Source: Hahnella lacustris
GTDB lineage: Bacteria; Pseudomonadota; Gammaproteobacteria; Burkholderiales; Burkholderiaceae_A
Length of the DNA stretch: 64,000 nucleotides
NCBI GenBank assembly: GCA_965194655.1
Contig: OZ239148.1
Location: forward strand, 1,240,001 to 1,304,000
Direction of reading: 5' to 3'
Part shown: positions 1 through 9,099 of the stretch, one piece after another
Layout: each line of letters starts with the position of its first letter
Position numbering within the stretch: position 1 is the stretch's first letter
The notes under the pieces: generated by a model
The model's database searches: none
What the model saw: only the letters and a program-made list of their open reading frames with translations
What the model was told of the DNA's origin: nothing
Program-made: the position numbers and the translations under genes

Positions 1-1
1 G

Positions 2-169
2 GCGGGACTCGAGTGGGTGCAAACCGCCCCCAGCCAGCAGTCGATGGAGGCGGTAGCAGAGCCTGCTCCAGTCTTGGGCCGCAAGCCCCGCCGACCAACA
101 GCGCCCTCGGCGCCTGAGCCTCTGGTCATGGTGGAAACCCGGGACGCGGAGCCGCCGGCAAGCTCGTAA
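2..169 (+). CDS. rne: Ribonuclease E, C-terminal tail (partial, cut by window start)
   Basis: An open frame runs from the left edge to a TAA at 167-169. It encodes about 55 residues that begin AGLEWVQT and contain EPLVMVETRD close to the end. In Burkholderiales, RNase E ends with very similar blocks (AGLEWV..., then LVLVETR...), and rne is commonly followed by moaA, as here. RNase E is the endoribonuclease that scaffolds the mRNA degradosome. Only the unstructured tail is visible, so the call rests on these short blocks and on gene order. The stop lies 12 nt before the moaA start, so the two genes are probably co-transcribed or closely spaced. Confidence 0.6.
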   Translation, partial: AGLEWVQTAPSQQSMEAVAEPAPVLGRKPRRPTAPSAPEPLVMVETRDAEPPASS

Positions 170-181
170 TCTAGCGGTCTC

Positions 182-1303
182 ATGACCGAACGCCAGCGCA
201 TCATTCCCATTCAGCCGGGCCTGGAGAGTCCTCTCCGCCCGGTCGATGGGGTGTCAGACCAGATCCAACCTCCCGGTGCCATCCAGGACCGGAGAGGGCG
301 ATGGCTCAGAGACCTACGCATCTCGGTCATCGACCAGTGCAATCTGCGCTGCAGATATTGCATGCCTCGAGAGGTTTTCAACGACGATTACGTCTACCTC
401 TCACGCCAGCAGATGTTGAGCTTCGACGAGATCGTTCGAGTCGCCGCCAGATTTGTCGAGCTTGGCGTTCAAAAGATTCGCCTCACGGGAGGCGAGCCCC
501 TCTTGCGAAAGGACCTCGAGTCTCTCGTCGCACAGCTCTCCCCCCTTCGAACGCTTGAAGGTCAGCCCGTTGAGCTGGCGCTGACCACCAACGGCCTCTT
601 GCTCAAGCAAAAGGCCGAGGCACTGGCCAAGGCGGGTCTCCACCGCGTCACGGTCAGCCTGGACGCCATCGATCCAGTCCAATTCCAGCGCATGGCAGAC
701 CATCCGAATGCGGATCCCGCGCAGGTCCTGGCTGGGATTGCCCATGCAAAGGCGCTTGGGCTTCGCATGAAAGCCAACATGGTGGTCCAGAAGGGCGTCA
801 ACGACGAGGAGATTGTCCCCATGGCCCAGGCGTTTCGATCTCTGGGGGTCAGTCTCCGGTTTATCGAGTTCATGGACGTCGGCAGCTCCAATGGCTGGTC
901 TATGGAGCATGTGCTTCCCTCCGAGGAGGTCATACAGCGCATTCACGCACATTGGCCCCTTGAGCGGGTTGGGCGCGATCTGGCGAGCGAAGTGTCAGAG
1001 CGATGGCGCTACGCAGACGGAGCAGGAGAAGTGGGCGTGATTTCGTCAGTCACGAAGCCATTCTGTGGAGACTGCTCCAGAGCAAGGCTGTCTGCGGAAG
1101 GCGGGCTCTATACCTGTCTGTTTGCACACACGGGCGCAGACCTGAAGCCCATTCTGCGATCCATGGCCACAGATGACGAGATCCGGACCGTGCTGGCCGA
1201 GCGATGGGATCGGCGAACGGACCGCTATTCAGAGCTCCGGGCGGAGCTCCAAGCCTCGGGCCAAAGCCGGCCCAAGGTGGAGATGAGCTATATCGGCGGT
1301 TAA
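182..1303 (+). CDS. moaA: GTP 3',8-cyclase MoaA (molybdenum cofactor biosynthesis)
   Basis: This 373-residue radical SAM enzyme converts GTP to 3',8-cyclo-7,8-dihydro-GTP, the first step of molybdopterin synthesis. The N-terminal [4Fe-4S] motif CNLRCRYC (C53, C57, C60) binds SAM. A second cluster is formed by C295, C298 and C312 (CGDCSRARL...YTC). The protein ends in the conserved GG tail (SYIGG) required for activity in this family. The N-terminus is about 35 residues longer than the E. coli protein, with no better internal start. It follows rne closely. The gene fits functionally with modE/modABC at 38.7-42 kb. Its 3' end overlaps the convergent cytochrome gene by 4 nt. Confidence 0.97.
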   Translation: MTERQRIIPIQPGLESPLRPVDGVSDQIQPPGAIQDRRGRWLRDLRISVIDQCNLRCRYCMPREVFNDDYVYLSRQQMLSFDEIVRVAARFVELGVQKIRLTGGEPLLRKDLESLVAQLSPLRTLEGQPVELALTTNGLLLKQKAEALAKAGLHRVTVSLDAIDPVQFQRMADHPNADPAQVLAGIAHAKALGLRMKANMVVQKGVNDEEIVPMAQAFRSLGVSLRFIEFMDVGSSNGWSMEHVLPSEEVIQRIHAHWPLERVGRDLASEVSERWRYADGAGEVGVISSVTKPFCGDCSRARLSAEGGLYTCLFAHTGADLKPILRSMATDDEIRTVLAERWDRRTDRYSELRAELQASGQSRPKVEMSYIGG

Positions 1304-1641
1304 CGCTTGATGATGCCGAGAGGACCGGGAAGCGACGCGTAGTAGGCCGCGAGGTTCTCGATATCCTGCTTGGAGAGTGCCGCCGCCATACCCGTCATGA
1401 CAGCATTTTTGCGACGACCCAATTTGTAATCGTTGAGCGCACGAGCAATAAAATCCTCGTACTGACCAGCAAGAATGGGGTAGGTGGCATCCAGGCCCTT
1501 GACTCCATCTGCTCCGTGACAAGAGATGCAGGCCGCCTCCTCAGCCTTGGCCTTACCCAGGGCCACATTTCCAGCGTGTGCCACCGAACCCAGTGACGCT
1601 GAAACGCCGAGCACTGCTGCGAGAGAGATCAGTTTCTTCAT
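1300..1641 (-). CDS. Small periplasmic c-type cytochrome (class I)
   Basis: A 113-residue protein with a cleavable signal peptide (MKKLISLAAVLGVSASLGSVAHA) and one haem-attachment motif CISCH (C38, C41, H42). A Met-containing segment (VMTGMAAAL) may supply the axial ligand. It resembles the one-haem cytochrome c553/c4-half family that shuttles electrons in the periplasm. It lies 11 nt downstream of a second mono-haem cytochrome, so the two probably form one transcript and may work as a pair, like the two halves of a dihaem cytochrome c4. The redox partner is not shown by the sequence. Confidence 0.85.
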   Translation of the reverse strand: MKKLISLAAVLGVSASLGSVAHAGNVALGKAKAEEAACISCHGADGVKGLDATYPILAGQYEDFIARALNDYKLGRRKNAVMTGMAAALSKQDIENLAAYYASLPGPLGIIKR

Positions 1642-1652
1642 GTGTTGCCTCC

Positions 1653-2015
1653 TTACTTTCCGCCACGTGCGTAAAACGCAGCGAGGTCGGCCATGTCTTG
1701 TTCGGTGAGCGAGGTAGAGACCGCCACCATGGAGGGATGATTCCGCTCACGGCTCTGGTAGCCCTTCAACGCAGCGACGAGGTAGGCCTCGTTCTGGTAG
1801 GCAATCTTGGGCACCCGATACAGCACAGGGAAGGCCGTCTTGTATTCGGGAATGCCGTGGCACCCAATACACATGGAATTCTTCATGGCACCGCGGGCAG
1901 GATCGCCTTTCACCTCTGCGGCGGGGGCCTGTGCCAAAGCAGGAACTGACAGACCTGCACTCAAAAAGAACGCAACGGCCGCAGTGCGAGCGGCTCGAAA
2001 ATGCGAAATCCGCAT
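1653..2015 (-). CDS. Small periplasmic c-type cytochrome
   Basis: A 120-residue protein starting at MRISHF, chosen because GGGAG sits about 8 nt upstream; a further ATG exists 24 nt upstream. It has an Ala-rich signal peptide ending near ALAQA and one haem c site, CIGCH (C49, C52, H53). The segment HPSMVAVSTSLTEQDMADLAAFYA matches the C-terminal helix of class I cytochromes c. It is first in a two-gene unit with the following cytochrome. It is probably a soluble electron carrier; its donor and acceptor are unknown. Confidence 0.85.
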   Translation of the reverse strand: MRISHFRAARTAAVAFFLSAGLSVPALAQAPAAEVKGDPARGAMKNSMCIGCHGIPEYKTAFPVLYRVPKIAYQNEAYLVAALKGYQSRERNHPSMVAVSTSLTEQDMADLAAFYARGGK

Positions 2016-2085
2016 GTTTTCTCCCTTGGTTTCAAACATGCGGATTCTAGCATTTGTCCTAAATCAATTGTTCTAGATCAAAACC

Positions 2086-4041
2086 TTATGCCCCCAAACC
2101 TTTGAGCAGAAAGCCATTGAGCCTGCGAACGAACTGGGCAGGATCTTCCGGCTGACCTCCTTCGGCCAAGAGTGCCTGGTCGTGCAGCAGCCAAACGAGA
2201 TCCCGAAGCGTCTCCGATGTCTCTTCTCCCCCCGACTCTCGAACCAAGGCTCGAACCAGTGGGTGCTCAGGGTTGAGTTCCAGAATGGGCTTGCGCTCTG
2301 GTGCGGCCTGTCCAGCCGCCTTGAGCAGACGCTCCAAATGACCGCTCACGTCCTGCTCATCGGAGACCAGGCAGCAGGCTGAGTCGGTGAGCCGCTGAGT
2401 CAACCGAACCTCTTTCACCTTGTCACCCAATACGGCCTTGGCCTTGTCGATGGCGGGCTTACTCTCTTGCTCTGCAGCCTCCAAAGCCTTTTTCTCCTCC
2501 TCGGCCTTGGCGCCATCGGCATCCGCGATGTCACCCAGGTCGAGGCTTCCCTTGGCCACTGACTGGAGGGCCTTGCCCTCGAATTCGTGGAGATAATTCA
2601 GGACCCACTCGTCGATACGGTCCGTGAAGAGCAGCACCTCAATTCCCTTCTTGCGGAAGACTTCAAGATGAGGACTGCTTCTTGCTGCCGTGAGGCTATC
2701 GGCCGTCAGAAAGTAGATCTTGTCCTGCCCGGTCTTCATGCGGCTCAGATAATCCTTGAGAGTCACTTCAGGCGTATCGCCCTGGCTCTCGGTGGAAACA
2801 AACCTCGTGAGCCCAGCCAGCCGATCTTTGTTTGCAAAGTCTTCTCCGAACCCCTCCTTGAGGCACTGACCGAATTCCTTCCAGAAGGTCTTGTAGTCGT
2901 CGGGCTTTTGCTCTGCCATCTCCTCCAAAAGGCCCAAGATTCGCTTGGTGCAGCCCTCACGAATGGCACGGACATCTCTGCTTTCCTGAAGAATCTCCCG
3001 CGAGACGTTTAAGGGCAGGTCTGCAGAATCGACCACTCCCCGAACAAACCGCAGGTAGTTGGGCAGCAGTTGCTCTGCGTCCTCCATGATGAAGACACGC
3101 TTGATGTAGAGCTTGAGCCCATGACGCTGTTGGCGATCGTAGAGATCGAATGGGGCCTTTCCCGGAATGTAGAGCAGTTGCGTGTACTCAGAGCGGCCCT
3201 CCACACGATTGTGGGTGTAGCCCAGCGGGTCATCCATCCCGTGAGAGAAACTCTTGTAGAACGCCTTGTACTGCTCATCCGTGATCTCGGACTTGGGGCG
3301 GGTCCAGAGTGCGGAAGCCTGATTGACCACTTCCCACTCACCAGACTCGACGTATTCTTTCGCCTCCTCGCTCCAATCGCGCTTCTTCATTTCAATCGGA
3401 AAGCCAATGTGATCCGAGTAACGCTTGAGGATCTCCTTGAGTGTCCAATGAGAGAGCAGGTCATCATGGCTCTTGGCCTCTTCGCCCTCACCCTCAGCGG
3501 CTCTCAGATGGAGGGTGACCTCCGTACCTCTCAGCGGCTTGTCAATACGCTCCAGTGAGAACTCACCCGTGCCCTCACTCTCCCACCGCACCCCTTCAGA
3601 TGCAGCAAGTCCGGCTCGGCGGGTCACCACCGTGACGCGATCCGCGACGATGAAGGAGGAATAGAAGCCCACTCCGAATTGACCAATGAGCGCAGAGTCT
3701 TTGGCCTTGTCGCCCGACAGCTTGCTGAAGAACTCCTTGGTTCCCGAACGCGCGATCGTTCCCAGGTTAGAGACCACTTCATCTCGGCTCATCCCAATGC
3801 CGTTGTCGGAGAGCGTGATGGTGCGGGCCTTGGCGTCGAAACCGATCTGAATCTTCAGGTCAGACTGGCCCTCAAAAAGCTGATCATTGGTCAACGCTTC
3901 TAGCCTGAGCTTGTCGCAGGCATCCGAGGCATTGGAAACCAGCTCCCGAAGAAAAATGTCGCGGTTGCTGTAGAGCGAATGAATCATGAGGTGAAGCAGT
4001 TGCTTCACCTCAGTCTGGAAGGCAAGCGTCTCTTTAGACAT
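2086..4041 (-). CDS. htpG: Molecular chaperone HtpG (Hsp90)
   Basis: A 651-residue cytosolic Hsp90. The GHKL ATPase domain is seen at the N-terminus: LRELVSNASDACDKLR (N and E of the Bergerat fold), LSDNGIGMSRDEV and GQFGVGFYSSFIVAD. The middle domain carries the catalytic Arg region (LPLNVSREILQESRDV), and a C-terminal dimerisation domain follows. Length is close to the usual 620-650. It is downstream of parC on the same strand with a 48-nt gap containing a weak hairpin. No clear sigma-32 promoter was identified by eye. Confidence 0.97.
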   Translation of the reverse strand: MSKETLAFQTEVKQLLHLMIHSLYSNRDIFLRELVSNASDACDKLRLEALTNDQLFEGQSDLKIQIGFDAKARTITLSDNGIGMSRDEVVSNLGTIARSGTKEFFSKLSGDKAKDSALIGQFGVGFYSSFIVADRVTVVTRRAGLAASEGVRWESEGTGEFSLERIDKPLRGTEVTLHLRAAEGEGEEAKSHDDLLSHWTLKEILKRYSDHIGFPIEMKKRDWSEEAKEYVESGEWEVVNQASALWTRPKSEITDEQYKAFYKSFSHGMDDPLGYTHNRVEGRSEYTQLLYIPGKAPFDLYDRQQRHGLKLYIKRVFIMEDAEQLLPNYLRFVRGVVDSADLPLNVSREILQESRDVRAIREGCTKRILGLLEEMAEQKPDDYKTFWKEFGQCLKEGFGEDFANKDRLAGLTRFVSTESQGDTPEVTLKDYLSRMKTGQDKIYFLTADSLTAARSSPHLEVFRKKGIEVLLFTDRIDEWVLNYLHEFEGKALQSVAKGSLDLGDIADADGAKAEEEKKALEAAEQESKPAIDKAKAVLGDKVKEVRLTQRLTDSACCLVSDEQDVSGHLERLLKAAGQAAPERKPILELNPEHPLVRALVRESGGEETSETLRDLVWLLHDQALLAEGGQPEDPAQFVRRLNGFLLKGLGA

Positions 4042-4069
4042 CAGAAAACTCCATGCAGGGTAGAAAGGA

Positions 4070-4086
4070 TCCCACCCTACGTGGGG
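4070..4086 (-). terminator. Weak hairpin between parC and htpG
   Basis: An inverted repeat CCCAC-CCTAC-GTGGG lies just after the parC stop. Read on the minus strand it is followed by ATCCTTTC, which is only weakly T-rich. It could be a partial terminator or a processing hairpin. The stem is short (5 bp), so the call is tentative. Confidence 0.3.
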
Positions 4087-4089
4087 ACA

Positions 4090-6420
4090 CTAAGTCGCCT
4101 TTTCAAGGGCCTCAATCGCGCGCGGCTTAAACCGAACATCCAGCGGTTTACCCTTGCGTGCGCGCTTACCCGCATATTCCGACAACTCCTGGGCGCGGAG
4201 TGAGACCCGGGCTTCTTTGCCTCCACGCCCATCACCACTCACCTGGAGTCCGAGCGAACCCACCGCGCAAGCATCCGCCAGTGCATCGTCTGCCCCATCC
4301 AGCTCCATGAGGTTGACGCCTCGCCCCCCGCTCGCCAGGAGTTTCACCTCGTCGAGACCAAACACGAGCAAACGCCCCTTCTTGCTCAGTAGAGCGAGTA
4401 AGCCCTGCTCTGAGGGGAGCGTGCGCAAGAAGGCGATGCTGTCTCCCGCCTCAAGCCCCACGAACTGCTTTCCGCTTCGATTACGGCCCACCATGCCATC
4501 GAGTCGCGTCACAAATCCCATCCCCGCCCGAGTTGCCAAAAGCAGGTGCTGAGCGGACGAGGCGGCAACAAAATGAATCAGCTGACCACCGGCCTCCAGC
4601 TCGATCATGCTCGAGACGGGGGCACCGTCTCCACGTCCGCCAGGCAGCTGGCTGACTGCGACAGAGTAAGCGCGGCCCGAGCTCGAGAGTGCAACCAACA
4701 TATCGGTCGTTCGGCACTCGAAGGTTGCATAAAGCGCATCGCCCGTTTTGAAGGTGAAGCTCGAGGCCTCGTGACCATGACCCTGCCTTGTCCGGACCCA
4801 GCCATTGGTCGACACCACTACCGTAACGGGCTCATCCAGAACCGGGATGTCGAGTGTGGTTCGAGACTCCTCTTTGATCAGCGTGCGGCGATCGTCTCCA
4901 TAGGATTTGGCGTCGTCCGCAATCTCCTTGCTCACCGCCCTGCGCAGGGCGCGTTCATTCTCCAACAAGTGACGGAGCTTATCCGCCCTCTCGCGTAGTT
5001 CGGCAAGCTCCCGCTCAATCTTGATGGCCTCCAGGCGTGCAAGCTGACGGAGGCGAATCTCAAGGATGTCCTCGGCCTGAACCTCCGTGAGGCCGAACTC
5101 CTGCATCAGCGCTGGCTTCGGCTCATCACTCTCGCGAATGACCGCAATCACCTCCTCGATTCGAAGCAGTGCGATGCTTCTTCCCTCCAGGATGTGGATG
5201 CGACGTTCAGCTTGCGAAAGCCTGTATTGACTGCGGCGACGAACCGTCTCCACTCGAAAGTCTATCCATCCCTGAAGCATTTCTAGCACCGAGAGAGAGC
5301 GAGGACGTCCTCCTCCGTCTACCGCGACGAGATTGAGAGAGACCGAGCTCTCAAGAGAGGTGTGGGCCAGAAGGAGTCTCGCAAACTCATCCCGATCCAG
5401 TCGGGAGCTTCTGGGCTCAAAGACCAGACGCACAGCTGCATCCTTGCCAGACTCATCACGCACGGACTCAAGCTGTCCGAGCACGAGCTGCTTGAGCTGC
5501 TGCTGCTCTGGCGAGAGCGATTTCTTGCCTGTCTTGATCTTGGGATTGGTGAGCTCTTCGATCTCCTCCAATACCTTCTGACTGGACACTCCGTGTGGCA
5601 GCTCGTACACCACCCACTGCCATTGCCCCCGGGCAAGCTCCTCAATGGTCCAGCGGGCCCGCATCTTGAGCGACCCTCGGCCCGAAGCATAGGCAGAGGC
5701 GATGTCTTGTGCGCTGGAGATCAGCTGCCCGCCACCCGGAAAGTCAGGCCCAGGCAATACCTGCATCAGCTCGGCCGATGTCAGGCCCGGCTTGTCCATC
5801 AGTGCAATGGCGGCCTGGGCAACCTCGCGCAGGTTATGGGGCGGAATCTCGGTGGCCATGCCAACCGCGATGCCAGATGCGCCGTTGAGCAGGCACACGG
5901 GCAGACGGGCGGGAAGCCTCAGAGGCTCTTCAAAAGAGCCATCGTAGTTGGGCCCAAACTCAACGGTCCCCTCATCCAGCTCGGATAGGAGAAGCGCGGC
6001 AAAAGGTGTGAGGCGCGCCTCCGTGTATCGCATGGCTGCGGCCCCATCCCCGTCACGGGAGCCGAAATTCCCCTGACCATCGATGAGGGGGTAGCGAACC
6101 GTAAAACCCTGCGCAAGCCTGACGAGTGCATCGTAAGCAGATTGATCGCCATGGGGGTGGAATTTACCCAGAACGTCTCCGACCACGCGGGCCGACTTCA
6201 CGGGCTTGGCGCTGTTGCCCAGCCCCATACGCTCCATGGCGAAGAGGATTCGACGTTGAACCGGTTTCAGGCCATCACACAGGTCGGGCAAGGCCCGGCC
6301 CTTCACGACTGAGATGGCGTAATCGAGGTATGCTCGCTCCGCAAAATCGGCAAGGCTTTGAGCGTCAGACGGCGCGTCCGGCTGAGAAAACAAATCGAGC
6401 GTGGTGTCTTGATTGGACAT
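4090..6420 (-). CDS. parC: DNA topoisomerase IV subunit A (ParC)
   Basis: A 776-residue type IIA topoisomerase subunit that breaks and rejoins DNA to decatenate chromosomes. The catalytic tyrosine is Y132 in AAAMRYTEARL. The GyrA/ParC core QRRILFAMERM and the HPHGD block are present. By alignment to the E. coli quinolone-resistance region, the Ser80 position appears to be Gln93 and the Glu84 position Asp97; I made this alignment by eye. The C-terminal beta-pinwheel domain (blades such as GGRGVNLMELDGADD) follows a coiled-coil region. It lies 9 nt after parE and is probably co-transcribed with it. It is distinguished from GyrA mainly by pairing with parE. Confidence 0.95.
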   Translation of the reverse strand: MSNQDTTLDLFSQPDAPSDAQSLADFAERAYLDYAISVVKGRALPDLCDGLKPVQRRILFAMERMGLGNSAKPVKSARVVGDVLGKFHPHGDQSAYDALVRLAQGFTVRYPLIDGQGNFGSRDGDGAAAMRYTEARLTPFAALLLSELDEGTVEFGPNYDGSFEEPLRLPARLPVCLLNGASGIAVGMATEIPPHNLREVAQAAIALMDKPGLTSAELMQVLPGPDFPGGGQLISSAQDIASAYASGRGSLKMRARWTIEELARGQWQWVVYELPHGVSSQKVLEEIEELTNPKIKTGKKSLSPEQQQLKQLVLGQLESVRDESGKDAAVRLVFEPRSSRLDRDEFARLLLAHTSLESSVSLNLVAVDGGGRPRSLSVLEMLQGWIDFRVETVRRRSQYRLSQAERRIHILEGRSIALLRIEEVIAVIRESDEPKPALMQEFGLTEVQAEDILEIRLRQLARLEAIKIERELAELRERADKLRHLLENERALRRAVSKEIADDAKSYGDDRRTLIKEESRTTLDIPVLDEPVTVVVSTNGWVRTRQGHGHEASSFTFKTGDALYATFECRTTDMLVALSSSGRAYSVAVSQLPGGRGDGAPVSSMIELEAGGQLIHFVAASSAQHLLLATRAGMGFVTRLDGMVGRNRSGKQFVGLEAGDSIAFLRTLPSEQGLLALLSKKGRLLVFGLDEVKLLASGGRGVNLMELDGADDALADACAVGSLGLQVSGDGRGGKEARVSLRAQELSEYAGKRARKGKPLDVRFKPRAIEALEKAT

Positions 6421-6429
6421 AGAAGATTC

Positions 6430-8388
6430 TTAAAGGTCGACTTGGGCCTCGTGGCCACGTGCCTCCAGCCAGGCTCTGCGGGCCGAGGCTTCACCGCGCC
6501 CCATGAGCAGGTTGAAGCGGGTAGATGTCTCCTGGGGAGAATGCTGTCCCAGGGTCACCGGCATGAGACGCCGTGTATCGGGATTCAGTGTGGTCTCCCA
6601 GAGTTGTTCGGCACTCATCTCGCCGAGCCCTTTGAACCTGGAAATGGACCAAGCCGTCTCCTTAAGCCCCTCCTGACGCAGCTTGTCGAGGATGTGCTGC
6701 AACTCCCCTTCATCCAGCGCGTAGATCTTGCGGGCCGGCTTTTTGGCCCGGGCCTCCACATCGACTCGAAAGAGAGGCGGACGTGCCACGTACACGTGGC
6801 CACGCGCGATGAGCTGCGGGAAATGCCGATAAAACAGAGTCAGCAGGAGCACCTGAATATGAGAACCATCGACGTCAGCATCGGAGAGCACACAGACCTT
6901 GCCGTAGCGAAGGCCACTAAAGTCGACTGCGTCGTCTGCGCCGTGCGGATCGAGCCCAAGCGCCACTGAGATGTCGTGGACCTCCGCGTTCGCAAAGAGC
7001 CGATCACGTTCGGCCTCCCAGGTGTTGAGCACCTTGCCACGCAGCGGCAGGATGGCCTGAGATTCCTTGTCCCGCCCCATTTTGGCTGAGCCACCTGCAC
7101 TGTCACCTTCCACCAGAAAAAGCTCATTGCGCGTCAAGTCCGTCGACTCGCAGTCTGTGAGTTTCCCGGGGAGGACGGCGACGCCCGAGCCTTTTTTCTT
7201 TTCTACCTTCTGGGCTGAGCGCTGACGGGTTTGGGCCGCTCGGATCGCGAGCTCCGCAATGCGACGTCCTGCGTCGAGATCGCGGTGCAGCCAGAGCTCC
7301 ATGGGGCCCTTGCATTGGGTGGCCATGAGTCGAAGGGCATCACGGCTCGTGAGCTTTTCTTTGGTCTGCCCTTGGAACTGAGGGTCAAGCACCTTCGAGG
7401 ACAGAACAAAGCTGGCCCGGGAGAAGACATCCTCGGGCAGCAGCTTCACGCCCTTTGGCAACAGACTGTGTTGATCTACAAAGCTCTTGACCGCCTGGAA
7501 CACCCCCTCGCGAAGGCCTGCCTCATGGGTGCCCCCGGCCGGCGTTGGAATGAGGTTTACAAAGGACTCTCTCACCACCGCCCCCTCTGCACTGAAAGCG
7601 AGAACCCATTGCCCTCCCTCCCCTTCTGCAAAGGTGTCGTCTCCCGCGGGTGCATAGCCCTCATGGGACCAGGCGGGTGCAATGAGCTCGGCATCTCCGA
7701 GGGATTCCATCAGATAGGCCGAGAGCCCTCCCTCATAGAGCCAAGTCTGAGTCTGCTGCGTCTTCTCGAGGACGAGCTGTGTCGAAACGCCCGGCAGGAG
7801 AACTGCCCGGGCTTTGAGGCTACGCGCGAGTTCAGCCTGTGGGATCAGCGCATCGTCGAAATACTGCGGGTCGGGCCAGACTCGAACCATGGTGCCCGAT
7901 CGCCCTTTCGCGGCAGCACCCTTCTGCAGAGGGCGCACCAAGTCCCCACCCTCAAACCCAATGGTCCACTCGAAACCATCTCGCCAAACCGTCACGTCTA
8001 GCCGATTGGAGAGGGCGTTTGTCACAGAGACGCCAACACCATGCAGGCCCCCGGAGAACGCGTAGGCTCCGCCCGAACCTTTGTCGAACTTTCCACCCGC
8101 ATGGAGACGGGTGTAGACAATTTCCACCACCGGGACTCGCTCCTCGGGGTGAGGTCCAACGGGAATCCCGCGACCGTCATCGGCCACACTCACGCTGCCA
8201 TCGAGGTGCTGGGTAACCAAGATGGTGCGTGCATGACCAGCCAACGCCTCATCTGCGGCGTTGTCGATCACTTCCTGAATGATGTGGAGTGGGTTCTCAG
8301 TCCGGGTGTACATCCCCGGGCGCTGCCGAACGGGCTCGAGCCCCTTCAAAACCCTGATGGAAGACTCGTTGTAGTTGTTTTTACTCAC
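6430..8388 (-). CDS. parE: DNA topoisomerase IV subunit B (ParE)
   Basis: A 652-residue ATPase subunit of topoisomerase IV. It shows the GHKL motifs (IDNAADEALAG, VADDGRGIPVG, SGGLHGVGVSVTNALS), the TOPRIM motif EGDSAGGSAKMGRD with DADVDGSHI, and the C-terminal FKGLGEMSAEQLWETTLNP. The start codon is GTG (GTGAGTAAA). The protein lacks the extra insert typical of Gram-negative GyrB, supporting ParE. It is the first gene of a parE-parC pair. The region upstream carries short GC-rich direct repeats (separate entry). Confidence 0.96.
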   Translation of the reverse strand: MSKNNYNESSIRVLKGLEPVRQRPGMYTRTENPLHIIQEVIDNAADEALAGHARTILVTQHLDGSVSVADDGRGIPVGPHPEERVPVVEIVYTRLHAGGKFDKGSGGAYAFSGGLHGVGVSVTNALSNRLDVTVWRDGFEWTIGFEGGDLVRPLQKGAAAKGRSGTMVRVWPDPQYFDDALIPQAELARSLKARAVLLPGVSTQLVLEKTQQTQTWLYEGGLSAYLMESLGDAELIAPAWSHEGYAPAGDDTFAEGEGGQWVLAFSAEGAVVRESFVNLIPTPAGGTHEAGLREGVFQAVKSFVDQHSLLPKGVKLLPEDVFSRASFVLSSKVLDPQFQGQTKEKLTSRDALRLMATQCKGPMELWLHRDLDAGRRIAELAIRAAQTRQRSAQKVEKKKGSGVAVLPGKLTDCESTDLTRNELFLVEGDSAGGSAKMGRDKESQAILPLRGKVLNTWEAERDRLFANAEVHDISVALGLDPHGADDAVDFSGLRYGKVCVLSDADVDGSHIQVLLLTLFYRHFPQLIARGHVYVARPPLFRVDVEARAKKPARKIYALDEGELQHILDKLRQEGLKETAWSISRFKGLGEMSAEQLWETTLNPDTRRLMPVTLGQHSPQETSTRFNLLMGRGEASARRAWLEARGHEAQVDL

Positions 8389-8443
8389 AAAAAATAAATT
8401 CTTCTCTAAAGTTATCCCCAGCCGGTGTGGAAAAAACCCAGGT

Positions 8444-8516
8444 GAATCACCCCGGAGGCATAGGCCATCAATGGGGGGCTGGGTTGCTCAAAATTTGACC
8501 ACCCCGAATCACCCCG
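8444..8516. repeat. Direct repeats GAATCACCCCG upstream of parE
   Basis: The 141-nt gap between parE and the RraA-family gene holds two exact copies of GAATCACCCCG (8444-8454 and 8506-8516). A third CACCCCG core directly precedes the second copy. A TTATCCCCA sequence at 8412-8420 resembles a degenerate DnaA box but is a single copy. The repeats could be a regulator site for parE or simple low-complexity sequence. No gene is seen here. Confidence 0.35.
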
Positions 8517-8529
8517 ACTTGACAGCCTT

Positions 8530-9060
8530 CTACAAAATTTTCTCACTCACCAGAATGCCATCAGCATCTGCGACCACGAATTCACCGGGTCGAACCACCA
8601 CGCCTGCGAGGTCCACGGGAATGTCCTTCGCTCCGAGGCCCGCGGTGGCTGGACGACGGGGGTGATTCGATATCGCCCACACACCCACCTGTGCCTCGAT
8701 CAGTTCAGAGAGGTCACGCACGCAACCATGGATCACCAGCCCAGCCCAGCCCTGCCGCTCCGCCATCAAGGCCAGCTCACCACCGACGAGGGCACAGCGG
8801 TCACTCCCGCCCCCGTCTACGACCAAGATTCGCCCCGCCCCCGGCTGAGAGAGCGTTTGACGAACCAGACCGTTGTCTTCGAAACATTTGAGCGTCACCA
8901 CCTGACCGGACATGGCCTCTGCACCGCCGTAATTCTGAAATACCGGGGGAAGGACACGCAGCCGCCCGTCGGCAATCAGTGATTCGTGGGCGTCGCAGAG
9001 ATCAGGTGTGCGACGAGGCGTGGCTGAAGGAGGCCGCTGGGTTTTGTTGTGTGATTTCAT
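8530..9060 (-). CDS. RraA-family protein (RNase E regulator or HMG/CHA aldolase-like)
   Basis: A 176-residue member of the RraA/methyltransferase-like fold. Diagnostic blocks are GGGSDRCALVGGELALMA and GWAGLVIHGCVRDLSEL, which contain the conserved G-D and R-D residues that bind Mg/oxaloacetate-type ligands in the aldolase members. The family splits between RNase E inhibitors and 4-hydroxy-4-methyl-2-oxoglutarate/oxaloacetate decarboxylase enzymes; sequence alone does not decide. The N-terminal extension is about 15 residues longer than E. coli RraA. It is divergent from the antiporter gene, with 39 nt between the starts. Confidence 0.85.
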   Translation of the reverse strand: MKSHNKTQRPPSATPRRTPDLCDAHESLIADGRLRVLPPVFQNYGGAEAMSGQVVTLKCFEDNGLVRQTLSQPGAGRILVVDGGGSDRCALVGGELALMAERQGWAGLVIHGCVRDLSELIEAQVGVWAISNHPRRPATAGLGAKDIPVDLAGVVVRPGEFVVADADGILVSEKIL

Positions 9061-9099
9061 AAGTGCTTCAAAGTATGCCCCACTTCAACTGAGGTGCTC

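Noticed and set aside
6358..6969. Plus-strand frames opposite parE and parC
   Set aside because: They overlap conserved topoisomerase motifs on the other strand and carry no recognisable domain.
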